A DNA stretch of 53,986 nt from an uncultured Eubacteriales bacterium. Lineage in GTDB: Bacteria > Bacillota > Clostridia > Peptostreptococcales > Anaerovoracaceae. Both the position numbers and the translations under genes were made by a program. Location of the stretch: the NCBI GenBank assembly GCA_900315485.1, contig OMZI01000015.1:1-53986 (forward strand), written 5' to 3'. The notes beneath the pieces are model-generated. The model ran no database searches, was not told the DNA's origin, and worked only from the letters and a program-made list of their open reading frames with translations. Shown in pieces: positions 42,330 through 49,715 of this stretch. How positions within the stretch are numbered: the stretch's first letter is position 1; each line of letters starts with the position of its first letter.

Positions 42330-43121
42330 ATGAAATATTATGGCGGCTGTGATGTAGGTTCAACTTATACTAAGGCAGTTATCCTCGACGAGGATGGCAA
42401 GATGGTAGCTGATACCACTATCAAGAGCAAGATCAATTCCGAAGCATCAGCTAAGCTGGCTATGGACGAAGTACTCGGCAAGGTTGGCCTGAAGTCCTCC
42501 AAGGAGCTTGCTTACCTCATCGGAACAGGTTACGGACGTAACAAGGTTCCATTCGCTGACGAGAACATCTCCGAGATTTCCTGCCACGCTATGGGCGTTC
42601 ACGTAACAGACCCATCCGTAAAGGCTATCATCGATATCGGCGGACAGGACGTTAAGGGTATCGCAGTTGATACAGACGGCACAGTTAAGAACTTCGCTAT
42701 GAACGATAAGTGCGCTGCCGGAACAGGCAGATTCTACGAAGCAATGGCTAGATCCTTCGAGATGACTCTCCCTGAGTTCTCCAAGCTCTCACTGACAGCT
42801 AAGAACGTAATTCCTATCACAGCACAGTGCACAGTATTCGCTGAGTCCGAAGTAATCACACTCGTTGGTGAGAACAAGCCAATGGATGAGATCGCTGCAG
42901 GAATCCAGATGGCTGTTGCTAAGAGATGCTTCGTAATGGCTAAGAAGGCTGGTGCTACAGACTCCATCACACTGACAGGCGGATGCGCTAAGAACGATGG
43001 ACTTAAGGACGCTATCGAGCACGTACTCAAGCTCAAAGTCATCAACCTCAAGACTGACCCGCAGCTCATGGGAGCTCTCGGCGCTGCTGAATTCGCTCGT
43101 CAGAAGGGACAGGCAAAGTAA
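42330..43121 (+). CDS. ATP-dependent 2-hydroxyacyl-CoA dehydratase activator (HgdC/FldI family)
   Basis: This is component A of the dehydratase system: an ASKHA-fold homodimer with one bridging [4Fe-4S] cluster that uses ATP hydrolysis to push one low-potential electron into the dehydratase. The 263-residue protein has GCDVGSTYTKAVI (phosphate loop 1), IDIGGQDVKGI, NDKCAAGTGRF (cluster cysteine) and LTGGCAKNDG (second cluster cysteine). I start at ATG 42330, which has AAGGAG at proper spacing; the frame runs to 42285 but that part is promoter-proximal. Codon bias suggests high expression. It is the only activator gene seen for three dehydratase pairs, so it probably serves all of them. Confidence 0.93.
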   Translation: MKYYGGCDVGSTYTKAVILDEDGKMVADTTIKSKINSEASAKLAMDEVLGKVGLKSSKELAYLIGTGYGRNKVPFADENISEISCHAMGVHVTDPSVKAIIDIGGQDVKGIAVDTDGTVKNFAMNDKCAAGTGRFYEAMARSFEMTLPEFSKLSLTAKNVIPITAQCTVFAESEVITLVGENKPMDEIAAGIQMAVAKRCFVMAKKAGATDSITLTGGCAKNDGLKDAIEHVLKLKVINLKTDPQLMGALGAAEFARQKGQAK

Positions 43122-43139
43122 GTCGAAAGGAGCTGACTT

Positions 43140-43322
43140 ATGTTTAAGAAGAAGAAAAATCCTGTACTCGGACTCCTGGGTCTGATCCTCAAGATCATTT
43201 TCTTTGCTACAGGAGCACTCTTTGTGGTCTATTTCCTCAATCTCGACCAGAAGCTCCTCGCATGGGCTTATGCAAGAGTAAATGAGATATTCGACCGCAA
43301 GCCGGCAGACATCAAGTTCTAG
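43140..43322 (+). CDS. Small one-helix membrane protein B, linked to the activator
   Basis: 60 residues: MFKKKKNPVLG start, one hydrophobic helix (about 10-33), then FLNLDQKLLAWAYARV and a short tail. AAAGGAG 8 nt before ATG, and 18 nt after the activator gene. It resembles protein A at 35737 in the Lys-rich start, the helix and the LDxKLL stretch, so the two are a small family tied to the dehydratase locus. Function unknown. Confidence 0.75.
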   Translation: MFKKKKNPVLGLLGLILKIIFFATGALFVVYFLNLDQKLLAWAYARVNEIFDRKPADIKF

Positions 43323-43385
43323 GCGAACAGCAGACCGGCAGCCTGCATGAGGCGGGCATACAAGTTCAGATGAACATAACTTACA

Positions 43386-43426
43386 GGCGCAGGGCATCAA
43401 AGCGGTGCCTTGCGCCGCAGTTTTTT
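43386..43426 (+). terminator. Terminator after the activator operon
   Basis: An 11-bp stem (GGCGCAGGGCA with TGCCTTGCGCC, one G-U pair), 9-nt loop, and six T residues at 43421-43426. Confidence 0.88.
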
Positions 43427-43521
43427 ACACAAAAGGGTATTCCGGGGATCATACGATCAGAAACGACAATAAAATGCTGAAAACAGCACTTTAATATAGA
43501 TAAGGATGAAGAGGGAAAATT

Positions 43522-44259
43522 ATGGAACTGTATAATTCGATAATCGAAAAGGTAAACGGACATCTCGGAAGTACCGTGCCTAAGAAGTATGCATACAACC
43601 CTGACAAGACATGGGAGGATGTCGGCGGCAACCAGCTCATCATGATGAAGGAATCCGCATATGAGCTCGGCGGAGACAACAAGCCGGCAGTTAACTATGC
43701 ATGCATTTCTTCTGATGACTACGTCACAGAGGATGAGATATGGGTTTACGGAAAAGACCTCAATGAGATCAACGGAAGTGTTTCTTTTGCCAGAATAGTA
43801 CTTGTCAAGGTCGATTCGCTCAAGGGCGAGGGAGAAGAGGACACAGAGCCGCTGTTCAGAGCCATCCAGGATATCGACTTCGTCAAGTATCATGTATATC
43901 CTAAGGGCTACATGATCAGATCATCCTCTGACAGCTTCCGCGAACAGGTAAGAGTATCCAAAGACGCTGTAAAGAAGGGCATCTCTTTTGAGCAGGTCGG
44001 CAACTCATATATCAAGGAGTATAAAAAGAACCCTAACGTTCTTGCCGTCAGGGTCATCTTCGCAACTGTTGATGATGCAGATTACGCTGAGATGAGAAAA
44101 GATGCCAAGAAGGTAAGGGATATAACCAAAACTCTTTCCAAGATCCTCGAAGGAATGGCCACAGACTGCCACAGCTGCAGCCTCAAGGAGATCTGCGATG
44201 AGGTAGAGGGACTCAAGGAACTCCACTTCGGAAAAGAGAAGAAGGAATTCAAAGGCTGA
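43522..44259 (+). CDS. Small acetyl-CoA synthase (AcsB/CdhC) beta-subunit-like protein
   Basis: 245 residues. The segment DDYVTEDEIWVYGKDLNEI, then RIVLVKV, EPLFRAIQDI, RVSKDAVKKGISFEQVGNSYI and VRVIFATVDDADYAEMRKDAKKV follow the order of motifs I recall from the middle part of the CODH/ACS beta subunit (AcsB: DDVTEKDI.VYGPDIDEI, DFEPVFERQI, and so on). The end has CHSCSLKEIC (CX2CX5C), possibly the counterpart of the start of the A-cluster motif, but the rest of the A-cluster domain is missing. Full AcsB is about 700 residues, so this is a stand-alone fragment-like family, not a complete ACS. No corrinoid or CODH genes are nearby. A role in metal cofactor storage, transfer, or an undescribed Ni/Fe-S reaction is open. 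Confidence 0.7.
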   Translation: MELYNSIIEKVNGHLGSTVPKKYAYNPDKTWEDVGGNQLIMMKESAYELGGDNKPAVNYACISSDDYVTEDEIWVYGKDLNEINGSVSFARIVLVKVDSLKGEGEEDTEPLFRAIQDIDFVKYHVYPKGYMIRSSSDSFREQVRVSKDAVKKGISFEQVGNSYIKEYKKNPNVLAVRVIFATVDDADYAEMRKDAKKVRDITKTLSKILEGMATDCHSCSLKEICDEVEGLKELHFGKEKKEFKG

Positions 44260-44329
44260 TCCTGAGATAGCGAAGATGGCCAACAGGGTCGTAAAGCTCA
44301 GAAACGGCAAAAGTTTTTGCCCAAAACGC

Positions 44330-44358
44330 TTGCAATCACAAGGATGCGGTGATATACT
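44330..44358 (+). promoter_or_regulatory. Promoter of rpmE
   Basis: TTGCAA, 17 nt, TATACT, about 105 nt before rpmE. The leader then holds an inverted repeat CAGGTG/CACCTG (44378-44400), a possible autoregulatory hairpin for L31. Confidence 0.65.
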
Positions 44359-44464
44359 CATCAAGCTGTCGTGATCGCAGGTGACGGATTTCTGCACCTG
44401 ACGGCGTGAAAAGCAGCGGCGGCATGGAACGTTTCATAAATAATTTACAGAAAGAGGTACCAAC

Positions 44465-44662
44465 ATGAAGGAAGGAATCCATCCTGGTTATAAGGAATGT
44501 AAAGTAACTTGCGCATGTGGGAATACATTCATGACTCTCTCCAACAAGGACGAGATGAGAGTAGACATCTGCTCAGAATGCCACCCATTCTTCACAGGCC
44601 AGCAGAAGTTTGCTAACAGAGGCGGCCGTGTTGAGAAGTTCAAGAACAAGTACAACCTGTAA
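44465..44662 (+). CDS. rpmE: 50S ribosomal protein L31
   Basis: This 65-residue L31 is of the zinc-binding (C+) type: [20 protein letters not shown] contains the first cysteines and ICSECHPF the CxxC pair. It contacts 5S rRNA and the 30S head, bridging the subunits. It has its own promoter and terminator, and a normal AGAGG SD. rpmE next to prfA is a usual Firmicutes arrangement. Confidence 0.97.
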   Translation: MKEGIHPGYKECKVTCACGNTFMTLSNKDEMRVDICSECHPFFTGQQKFANRGGRVEKFKNKYNL

Positions 44663-44680
44663 TCATACGGAACACAAGAG

Positions 44681-44706
44681 ACCGGAGTGTGACGCTCCGG
44701 TTTTTT
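44681..44706 (+). terminator. Terminator of rpmE
   Basis: ACCGGAGTG/CGCTCCGGT stem (one G-U pair), 3-nt loop, six T residues. Confidence 0.92.
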
Positions 44707-44733
44707 CATGAGATGAGGATTGGGTGAAATAGG

Positions 44734-44762
44734 CTGAAATACCAGTCCTTTTCTGATATAAT
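44734..44762 (+). promoter_or_regulatory. Promoter of the prfA operon (extended -10)
   Basis: CTGAAA, 17 nt, TATAAT preceded by TGA, which makes an extended -10. The transcript would have a leader of about 185 nt before prfA in which I see no gene or clear structure. Confidence 0.65.
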
Positions 44763-44952
44763 AAGACGGTTTATGAACAAAAGACTGTAAGCCGCAGGAA
44801 TCAGAGTAAAACTGAGGCATGAGATGAGAGACAGAAACGGAAACAGAATGCTTGAAGAGCGATAGCGAATATGTCTGACCGGAAAGCTGCGTATGATGCG
44901 CAGCCGATTGTATTTACAGGAAGAAGCAATGTAATAAGAAAGGCAGAAAGAC

Positions 44953-46020
44953 ATGTTTGATAAACTCGATTTTATAACAGAAAAATATCAGGAGCTGAGC
45001 GAGAAGGTCGCAGACCCTGCGATCATCTCCGACCAGAAGACCTGGCAGAAATACATGAAGGAAATGGCTGAGATCGAGCCGATCGTAAAGTCATACGAGT
45101 CCTACAGAAAGATGCAGAGCGACCTTGCCGACGCACGCGAGATCATCGACATGGAAGACGATGAGGAGATGAGAGAGCTTGCCAAGGAAGAGGCGAAGGA
45201 ACTCGAGGATCAGATGGAGAAGGCTCAGGAAGAGCTGAAGATCCTGCTCCTGCCTAAGGACCCTAACGATGACAAGAACGTAATCCTTGAGATCAGAGCC
45301 GGCACGGGCGGCGAAGAGGCAGCCCTGTTCGGAAACGACCTTCTGAGAATGTATCTGAGATACGCAGAGCGCCGCAGATGGAAGTCCGAGATCATCGAGA
45401 TCAACGACACCGGTATCGGCGGCATCAAGGAAGCTGTCGTGATGATCAAGGGTAAGGGCGCATACTCAAGACTCAAGTTCGAGTCGGGCGTACACAGAGT
45501 ACAGAGAGTCCCTGAGACAGAGTCGTCCGGAAGGATACACACTTCGGCTGCCACAGTAGCCGTACTGCCTGAGGTAGACGACGTAGAGGTCGAGATCAAT
45601 CCTAACGACGTAAAGGTCGATGTATACAGAGCATCCGGAAACGGCGGACAGTGCGTAAACACCACGGACTCCGCTGTAAGAATGACGCACCTTCCTACAG
45701 GTATCGTAGTAACCTGTCAGGATGAGAAGTCGCAGATCCAGAACAGAGAGAAGGCCATGAGAGTTCTCAAGGCAAGACTCTATGACAAGATGCTCCAGGA
45801 GCAGAACGACAAGATCTCTGCAGAGAGAAAGAGCCAGGTCGGATCGGGCGACAGATCAGAGAGAATCAGAACATACAACTTCCCGCAGGGAAGGATCACC
45901 GACCACAGGATCAACCTTACAATGTACAAGCTCGAGCAGTTCCTCGACGGAGACATTGATGAGGCGATCGACGGACTCATCGCAGCTGACCAGGCTGAAA
46001 AGATGAGAGATTTCGGCTAA
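44953..46020 (+). CDS. prfA: Peptide chain release factor 1
   Basis: RF1 recognises UAA and UAG and triggers peptide release. The 355-residue protein carries [16 protein letters not shown], the catalytic GGQ motif that PrmC methylates. The codon-recognition tripeptide region reads [14 protein letters not shown] (PxT, as in RF1 rather than the SPF of RF2). C-terminal [18 protein letters not shown] is also typical. The usual neighbour prmC is not here but at 22-24 kb, fused to a membrane domain. Confidence 0.96.
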   Translation: MFDKLDFITEKYQELSEKVADPAIISDQKTWQKYMKEMAEIEPIVKSYESYRKMQSDLADAREIIDMEDDEEMRELAKEEAKELEDQMEKAQEELKILLLPKDPNDDKNVILEIRAGTGGEEAALFGNDLLRMYLRYAERRRWKSEIIEINDTGIGGIKEAVVMIKGKGAYSRLKFESGVHRVQRVPETESSGRIHTSAATVAVLPEVDDVEVEINPNDVKVDVYRASGNGGQCVNTTDSAVRMTHLPTGIVVTCQDEKSQIQNREKAMRVLKARLYDKMLQEQNDKISAERKSQVGSGDRSERIRTYNFPQGRITDHRINLTMYKLEQFLDGDIDEAIDGLIAADQAEKMRDFG

Positions 46021-46062
46021 TAAGCTGTAATAATATTCGGAAACATATAAACATATTGCAAA

Positions 46063-47094
46063 ATGACCACTGAAAGACTGACGACAGAGCTGGGAGATAT
46101 ACTGAGAGCAGGAGAGATCATCCGCGATGGCGGACTGGTCGCTTTTCCTACGGAAACAGTATACGGGCTCGGCGCCAATGCGCTTGATGCAGAGGCGGTC
46201 AGATCAGTCTACAGGGCCAAGGGAAGGCCTTCGGACAACCCGATGATAGTCCACATCGCAGACCTCAGAGGGCTGTACCCTCTTGTCAGGGGCGGAAAGG
46301 ACGGAGTGCCCGAGGCAGCGCTGAAGGCGGCCGGCAGGATATGGCCTGGCCCGCTTACGATGATTTTTCAGAAGTCCGATCTCGTGCCGTATGCAACCAC
46401 GGGCGGACTTGAGACAGTCGCCGTAAGGATGCCTTCCAATGAGACAGCGCGCAGGCTGATCGCAGCCGCAGACAGGCCGGTCGCAGCACCGAGCGCCAAT
46501 CTGTCGGGAAAGCCGAGCCCTACAACAGCAGAGGATGTCCTCGAGGACATGGACGGACGCATAGAGGCTGTCATCATGGGCGAGCAGTGCGAGGTCGGGA
46601 TCGAGTCCACGGTGCTCGATCTGACAGGGGAAGTTCCTACGATCCTGAGACCGGGAGTCATTACCGCAGAAGTCCTGGCAGAGGTTCTCGGATGCGAGGT
46701 CGTGTATTATCAGGCCCTGTTTGAAAAGCCGGAGGAGACAGCAGATCCGGAAGACGGCGTAGCCCATACTGAGTTCAGGCCAAAATCCCCGGGGATGAAA
46801 TATAAGCACTATTCTCCTAAGGCGAGGGTCATCCTGATCGAGGGGACAGATGAGGACTTCAACAAGAAGGCAAAGGTAGCAGGCATCGCAGCTATCCGCA
46901 GAGGGCTGAAGCCTGCGGTCATAGACTACGGAGAAGATGAGCGCAAGGCGGCGCATGATCTTTTTGCCGATCTGAGAGAGCTCGACCGGCAGGGGTATGA
47001 TATAATCTATATCAGAACGCTGGAGGAGTCAGGACTCGGATTCAGCGTCATGAACAGAATGCTTAAAAGCGCAGGGTATGATGTAGTAAAATAG
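46063..47094 (+). CDS. tsaC: Threonylcarbamoyl-AMP synthase (Sua5 type)
   Basis: The protein makes threonylcarbamoyl-AMP from threonine, bicarbonate and ATP, the first step of t6A37 tRNA modification. The YrdC/TsaC domain (about 1-215) has AFPTETVYGLGANA, KGRPSDNPMIVHI, PSANLSGKPSPT and GIESTVLDL. The last about 110 residues are the Sua5 domain, joined by the SPGMKYKHYSPKA linker that closes the active site. At 343 residues it is Sua5-length rather than the short TsaC. Between prfA and upp. Confidence 0.95.
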   Translation: MTTERLTTELGDILRAGEIIRDGGLVAFPTETVYGLGANALDAEAVRSVYRAKGRPSDNPMIVHIADLRGLYPLVRGGKDGVPEAALKAAGRIWPGPLTMIFQKSDLVPYATTGGLETVAVRMPSNETARRLIAAADRPVAAPSANLSGKPSPTTAEDVLEDMDGRIEAVIMGEQCEVGIESTVLDLTGEVPTILRPGVITAEVLAEVLGCEVVYYQALFEKPEETADPEDGVAHTEFRPKSPGMKYKHYSPKARVILIEGTDEDFNKKAKVAGIAAIRRGLKPAVIDYGEDERKAAHDLFADLRELDRQGYDIIYIRTLEESGLGFSVMNRMLKSAGYDVVK

Positions 47095-47157
47095 CCGGCG
47101 CAATATACGGGAATAGAGACGGAAACACGTTGTTCTATAAGATAATGGAGGAAAACT

Positions 47158-47787
47158 ATGGCAAAAGTAATGGTATTTGATCATCCTCTTATCCAGCACA
47201 AGGTCGCTATGATGAGAGACAAGAACACACCGAGCAAGGAATTCAGAGATCTCGCAAGAGAGGTCGCTATGCTGATGGCCTTCGAAGTAACAAGAGATCT
47301 TCCCACACAGGAGGTGGATATCGAGACACCTATCTGCCCTACCAAGGTCAGGATGCTTGGCGGACTTGATGTAGCTATAGTTCCTATCCTTAGAGCCGGC
47401 CTCGGATTCGTAGACGGAATGCTCGAGATCATCCCGAATGCAAAGGTCGGACACGTAGGCCTTTACAGAGACCCTGAGACACACGAGCCTGTTGAGTATT
47501 ACTGCAAGCTCCCTGAGGACATCGATAAGAGAAAGGTCATCATCGTAGATCCTATGCTCGCTACAGGCGGAAGCGCTATCGCAGCTGTTGACTTCGTCAA
47601 GAAGAGAGGAGCAAAGGACATCAGCCTCATGTTCCTTATCGCAGCACCTGAAGGCATCGAAGCTCTGACCAAGGCTCATCCTGACGTAGACATCTATATC
47701 GCAGCAAAGGATGATCATCTGAACGAGAACGCATACATCGTACCTGGTCTCGGAGACGCAGGAGACAGGATCTTCGGAACCAAGTAG
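47158..47787 (+). CDS. upp: Uracil phosphoribosyltransferase
   Basis: Upp salvages uracil with PRPP to UMP, complementing the deo/udp nucleoside catabolism at the start of the window. The 209-residue protein has the PRPP loop [17 protein letters not shown] (about 129-145), [11 protein letters not shown], and the uracil-binding [12 protein letters not shown] at the C-terminus. GGAGG lies 7 nt before ATG. The stop is TAG, and the same frame stays open for a further 51 codons (see the next feature). Confidence 0.97.
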   Translation: MAKVMVFDHPLIQHKVAMMRDKNTPSKEFRDLAREVAMLMAFEVTRDLPTQEVDIETPICPTKVRMLGGLDVAIVPILRAGLGFVDGMLEIIPNAKVGHVGLYRDPETHEPVEYYCKLPEDIDKRKVIIVDPMLATGGSAIAAVDFVKKRGAKDISLMFLIAAPEGIEALTKAHPDVDIYIAAKDDHLNENAYIVPGLGDAGDRIFGTK

Positions 47788-47811
47788 TGCAAAACCGGCG
47801 CTTCCGGTCAT

Positions 47812-47943
47812 ATGATCCTCAGCGGCAAGTCGGACAAGCTCCTGGATACACATGTTCAGCTTTTCAACGTGATCAGGGAAAGAGACGACACTGATCTCAG
47901 CGAGAAGGTCAGAAGCAGCTACTTCGAAGATGAACTCGGATAA
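47812..47943 (+). CDS. Possible small ORF in frame after upp
   Basis: After the upp TAG the same frame runs on as coding-like sequence. From ATG 47812 it gives 43 residues (starting MILSGKSDKLLDTHVQLF and ending YFEDELG) and stops at TAA 47943, 30 nt before rpiB. Amino-acid composition and codon use look coding. No SD is visible before the ATG, so it may be an independent small protein, a translationally coupled one, a readthrough extension of Upp, or a relic. I do not recognise it. Confidence 0.35.
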   Translation: MILSGKSDKLLDTHVQLFNVIRERDDTDLSEKVRSSYFEDELG

Positions 47944-47972
47944 ACTTTTTATTAATAAGGAGAAGATATATT

Positions 47973-48410
47973 ATGAAAATAGTTATCGGATGCGACCATG
48001 CGGCATATGAACTCAAGGAAGCAGTAAAGGCAAAGCTCGAGGGAGAAGGCTACGAAATAATGGATGTAGGCTGCCACTCGACAGAGTCTGTAGACTATCC
48101 TAAGTATGGTCATGCAGTAGGCAAAGCTGTAGCTTCCGGGGAAGCAGACAGAGGAATCGCCATCTGCGGAACAGGTATCGGCATCAGCATCGCTGCCAAC
48201 AAGGTGCCGGGCGTCAGAGCCGGAGTAGTCCACAACGTCATGACAGCAGAGATGACCAAGGCTCACAACGATGCCAACGTACTTTGCTTTGGAGCAAGAG
48301 TAGTTGACCAGGATACAGCATTCGCAATGGTTGACACATGGCTCAGCACTGAGTTCATGGGAGACAAGCATCTCAGAAGAATAAACGAGATCGAAGACCT
48401 CGATTTCTAG
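47973..48410 (+). CDS. rpiB: Ribose-5-phosphate isomerase B
   Basis: RpiB interconverts ribose-5-phosphate and ribulose-5-phosphate. The 145-residue protein has IGCDHAAYELKE (Asp/His of the phosphate site), DVGCHSTESVDYP, and the catalytic CGTGIGISIAANK with its cysteine. TAAGGAGAA precedes ATG. A LacAB-type galactose-6-phosphate isomerase is less likely because it stands alone. It closes the prfA-tsaC-upp-rpiB group at a terminator. Confidence 0.95.
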   Translation: MKIVIGCDHAAYELKEAVKAKLEGEGYEIMDVGCHSTESVDYPKYGHAVGKAVASGEADRGIAICGTGIGISIAANKVPGVRAGVVHNVMTAEMTKAHNDANVLCFGARVVDQDTAFAMVDTWLSTEFMGDKHLRRINEIEDLDF

Positions 48411-48415
48411 CTATT

Positions 48416-48444
48416 AAAAAGCAGCCTGTTGAGCTGCTTTTTTT
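48416..48444 (+). terminator. Terminator after rpiB
   Basis: AGCAGC (48420-48425) pairs with GCTGCT (48433-48438), extended by A/T pairs, followed by a run of seven T. Confidence 0.92.
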
Positions 48445-48534
48445 GCGCAATCAATCACATCGCGCACAATGCGGGATGCGAATATTTTACATTAACTAAG
48501 GGTAAAGAGGGGCCACATATTAAGGAGAAGCACA

Positions 48535-49500
48535 ATGAAAATAGTAGTTTTGGACGGATATACAGAGAATCCGGGCGACATCAGCTGGGGACCGCTTGAG
48601 GAGCTCGGGGAAGTAACCGTATATGACCGCACAGCATATGAAGAATCACCACTGATTGCTGAGAGGATTGGCGATGCAGAGGTCGCTGTAATTAACAAGA
48701 CACCTATAAGCAAAGAGACAATGGACAAGTGTCCTAACCTCAAAGCGATCGCTGTTCTTGCTACGGGATATAACGTAGTTGACTACGAATATGCTAAAGA
48801 GAAGGGCATTCCTGTAATGAACGTTCCAGTATACGGAACAGACAATGTCAGCCAGTTTGCTGTCAGCCTCCTCATGGAGGTATGCTCGCATATCGGACAC
48901 CACAGTGACTCGGTTTTCGCCGGTGAGTGGGCAGCTAATCCTGACTGGTGCTACTGGCACTATCCAATGATCGAGGTATCGGGCAAAACAGCCGGCATCA
49001 TCGGTCTCGGAAGGATCGGAACAAACACTGCCAAGATCCTGAAGGCAATGAACATGAATGTCCTGGCATTCGATGCGCATCAGCACGATGCCGGCAGAGC
49101 AGTAGCTGAGTATGTTGAACTTGATGAGCTGCTTGCAAAGTCAGATTTCATCTTCCTGCACTGCCCGCTGTTCCCTGCAACAGAAGGCATCATCAACAAG
49201 GACAACATCGCGAAGATGAAGGACGGCGTAGTTCTTATCAACAACAGCCGCGGACCGCTTGTAGTTGAGCAGGATCTCTACGATGCACTCGAGAGCGGCA
49301 AAGTCGCAGCAGCAGCACTCGACGTCGTATCGACCGAGCCTATCAAGGCAGACAACGTTCTCCTGAAGGCTAAGAACTGCATAATCACACCACATATCTC
49401 ATGGGCGACCAGGGAAGCCAGAGAGAGGATCATGCAGACCACAGCCGACAACATCAAAGCCTATATGGACGGCACACCAGCCAACGTAGTAAACGCATAA
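48535..49500 (+). CDS. D-2-hydroxyacid dehydrogenase
   Basis: This NAD(P)-dependent dehydrogenase of the D-isomer 2-hydroxyacid family has 321 residues. The Rossmann motif is GLGRIGTNTAKIL (about residues 156-168). The catalytic Arg is in NNSRGPLV, the Glu in VSTEPI and the His in PHISW. It is closest in look to hydroxypyruvate/glycerate reductases. TAAGGAG precedes the ATG. It precedes the DUF1537 kinase and PdxA-family genes, so it may oxidise or reduce a sugar acid, or it could supply a 2-hydroxyacid for the dehydratase pathway. The sequence cannot decide. Confidence 0.9.
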   Translation: MKIVVLDGYTENPGDISWGPLEELGEVTVYDRTAYEESPLIAERIGDAEVAVINKTPISKETMDKCPNLKAIAVLATGYNVVDYEYAKEKGIPVMNVPVYGTDNVSQFAVSLLMEVCSHIGHHSDSVFAGEWAANPDWCYWHYPMIEVSGKTAGIIGLGRIGTNTAKILKAMNMNVLAFDAHQHDAGRAVAEYVELDELLAKSDFIFLHCPLFPATEGIINKDNIAKMKDGVVLINNSRGPLVVEQDLYDALESGKVAAAALDVVSTEPIKADNVLLKAKNCIITPHISWATREARERIMQTTADNIKAYMDGTPANVVNA

Positions 49501-49548
49501 TGTGTCACCGGGGGCAGGCATCTTTTAGAATGCTTTAGTTGTAATAAT

Positions 49549-49646
49549 GGGTACCCTGCAGTTTGTACTGTGAACATTCCGCAGAAACCGCATAAATGAT
49601 ATGCTGCGGTTCCGGGGACGTGAGCAGGATAAACTGCAGGGTATCC
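49549..49646 (+). promoter_or_regulatory. Strongly base-paired leader upstream of the DUF1537 kinase
   Basis: A 16-bp closing stem (49549-49564 with 49631-49646, one G-U pair) encloses a second stem (AACCGCA 49586-49592 with TGCGGTT 49605-49611) whose loop contains a further GCAT/ATGC option. No T-run follows, so it is not a simple terminator. It ends 69 nt before the gene. It does not match a riboswitch class I know. Candidate cis-regulatory RNA or a small inverted-repeat element. Confidence 0.6.
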
Positions 49647-49715
49647 GTTGCTGTACGCATATATAACGAATAAGCGGAACAGGAATATGTTTTCCATGAG
49701 ACAGGAGAATCAATA

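Noticed and set aside
47785-47787. Pyrrolysine or other recoding at the upp TAG
   Set aside because: Upp is already full length with a normal C-terminus, and there is no PYLIS-like structure or pyl gene to support it.
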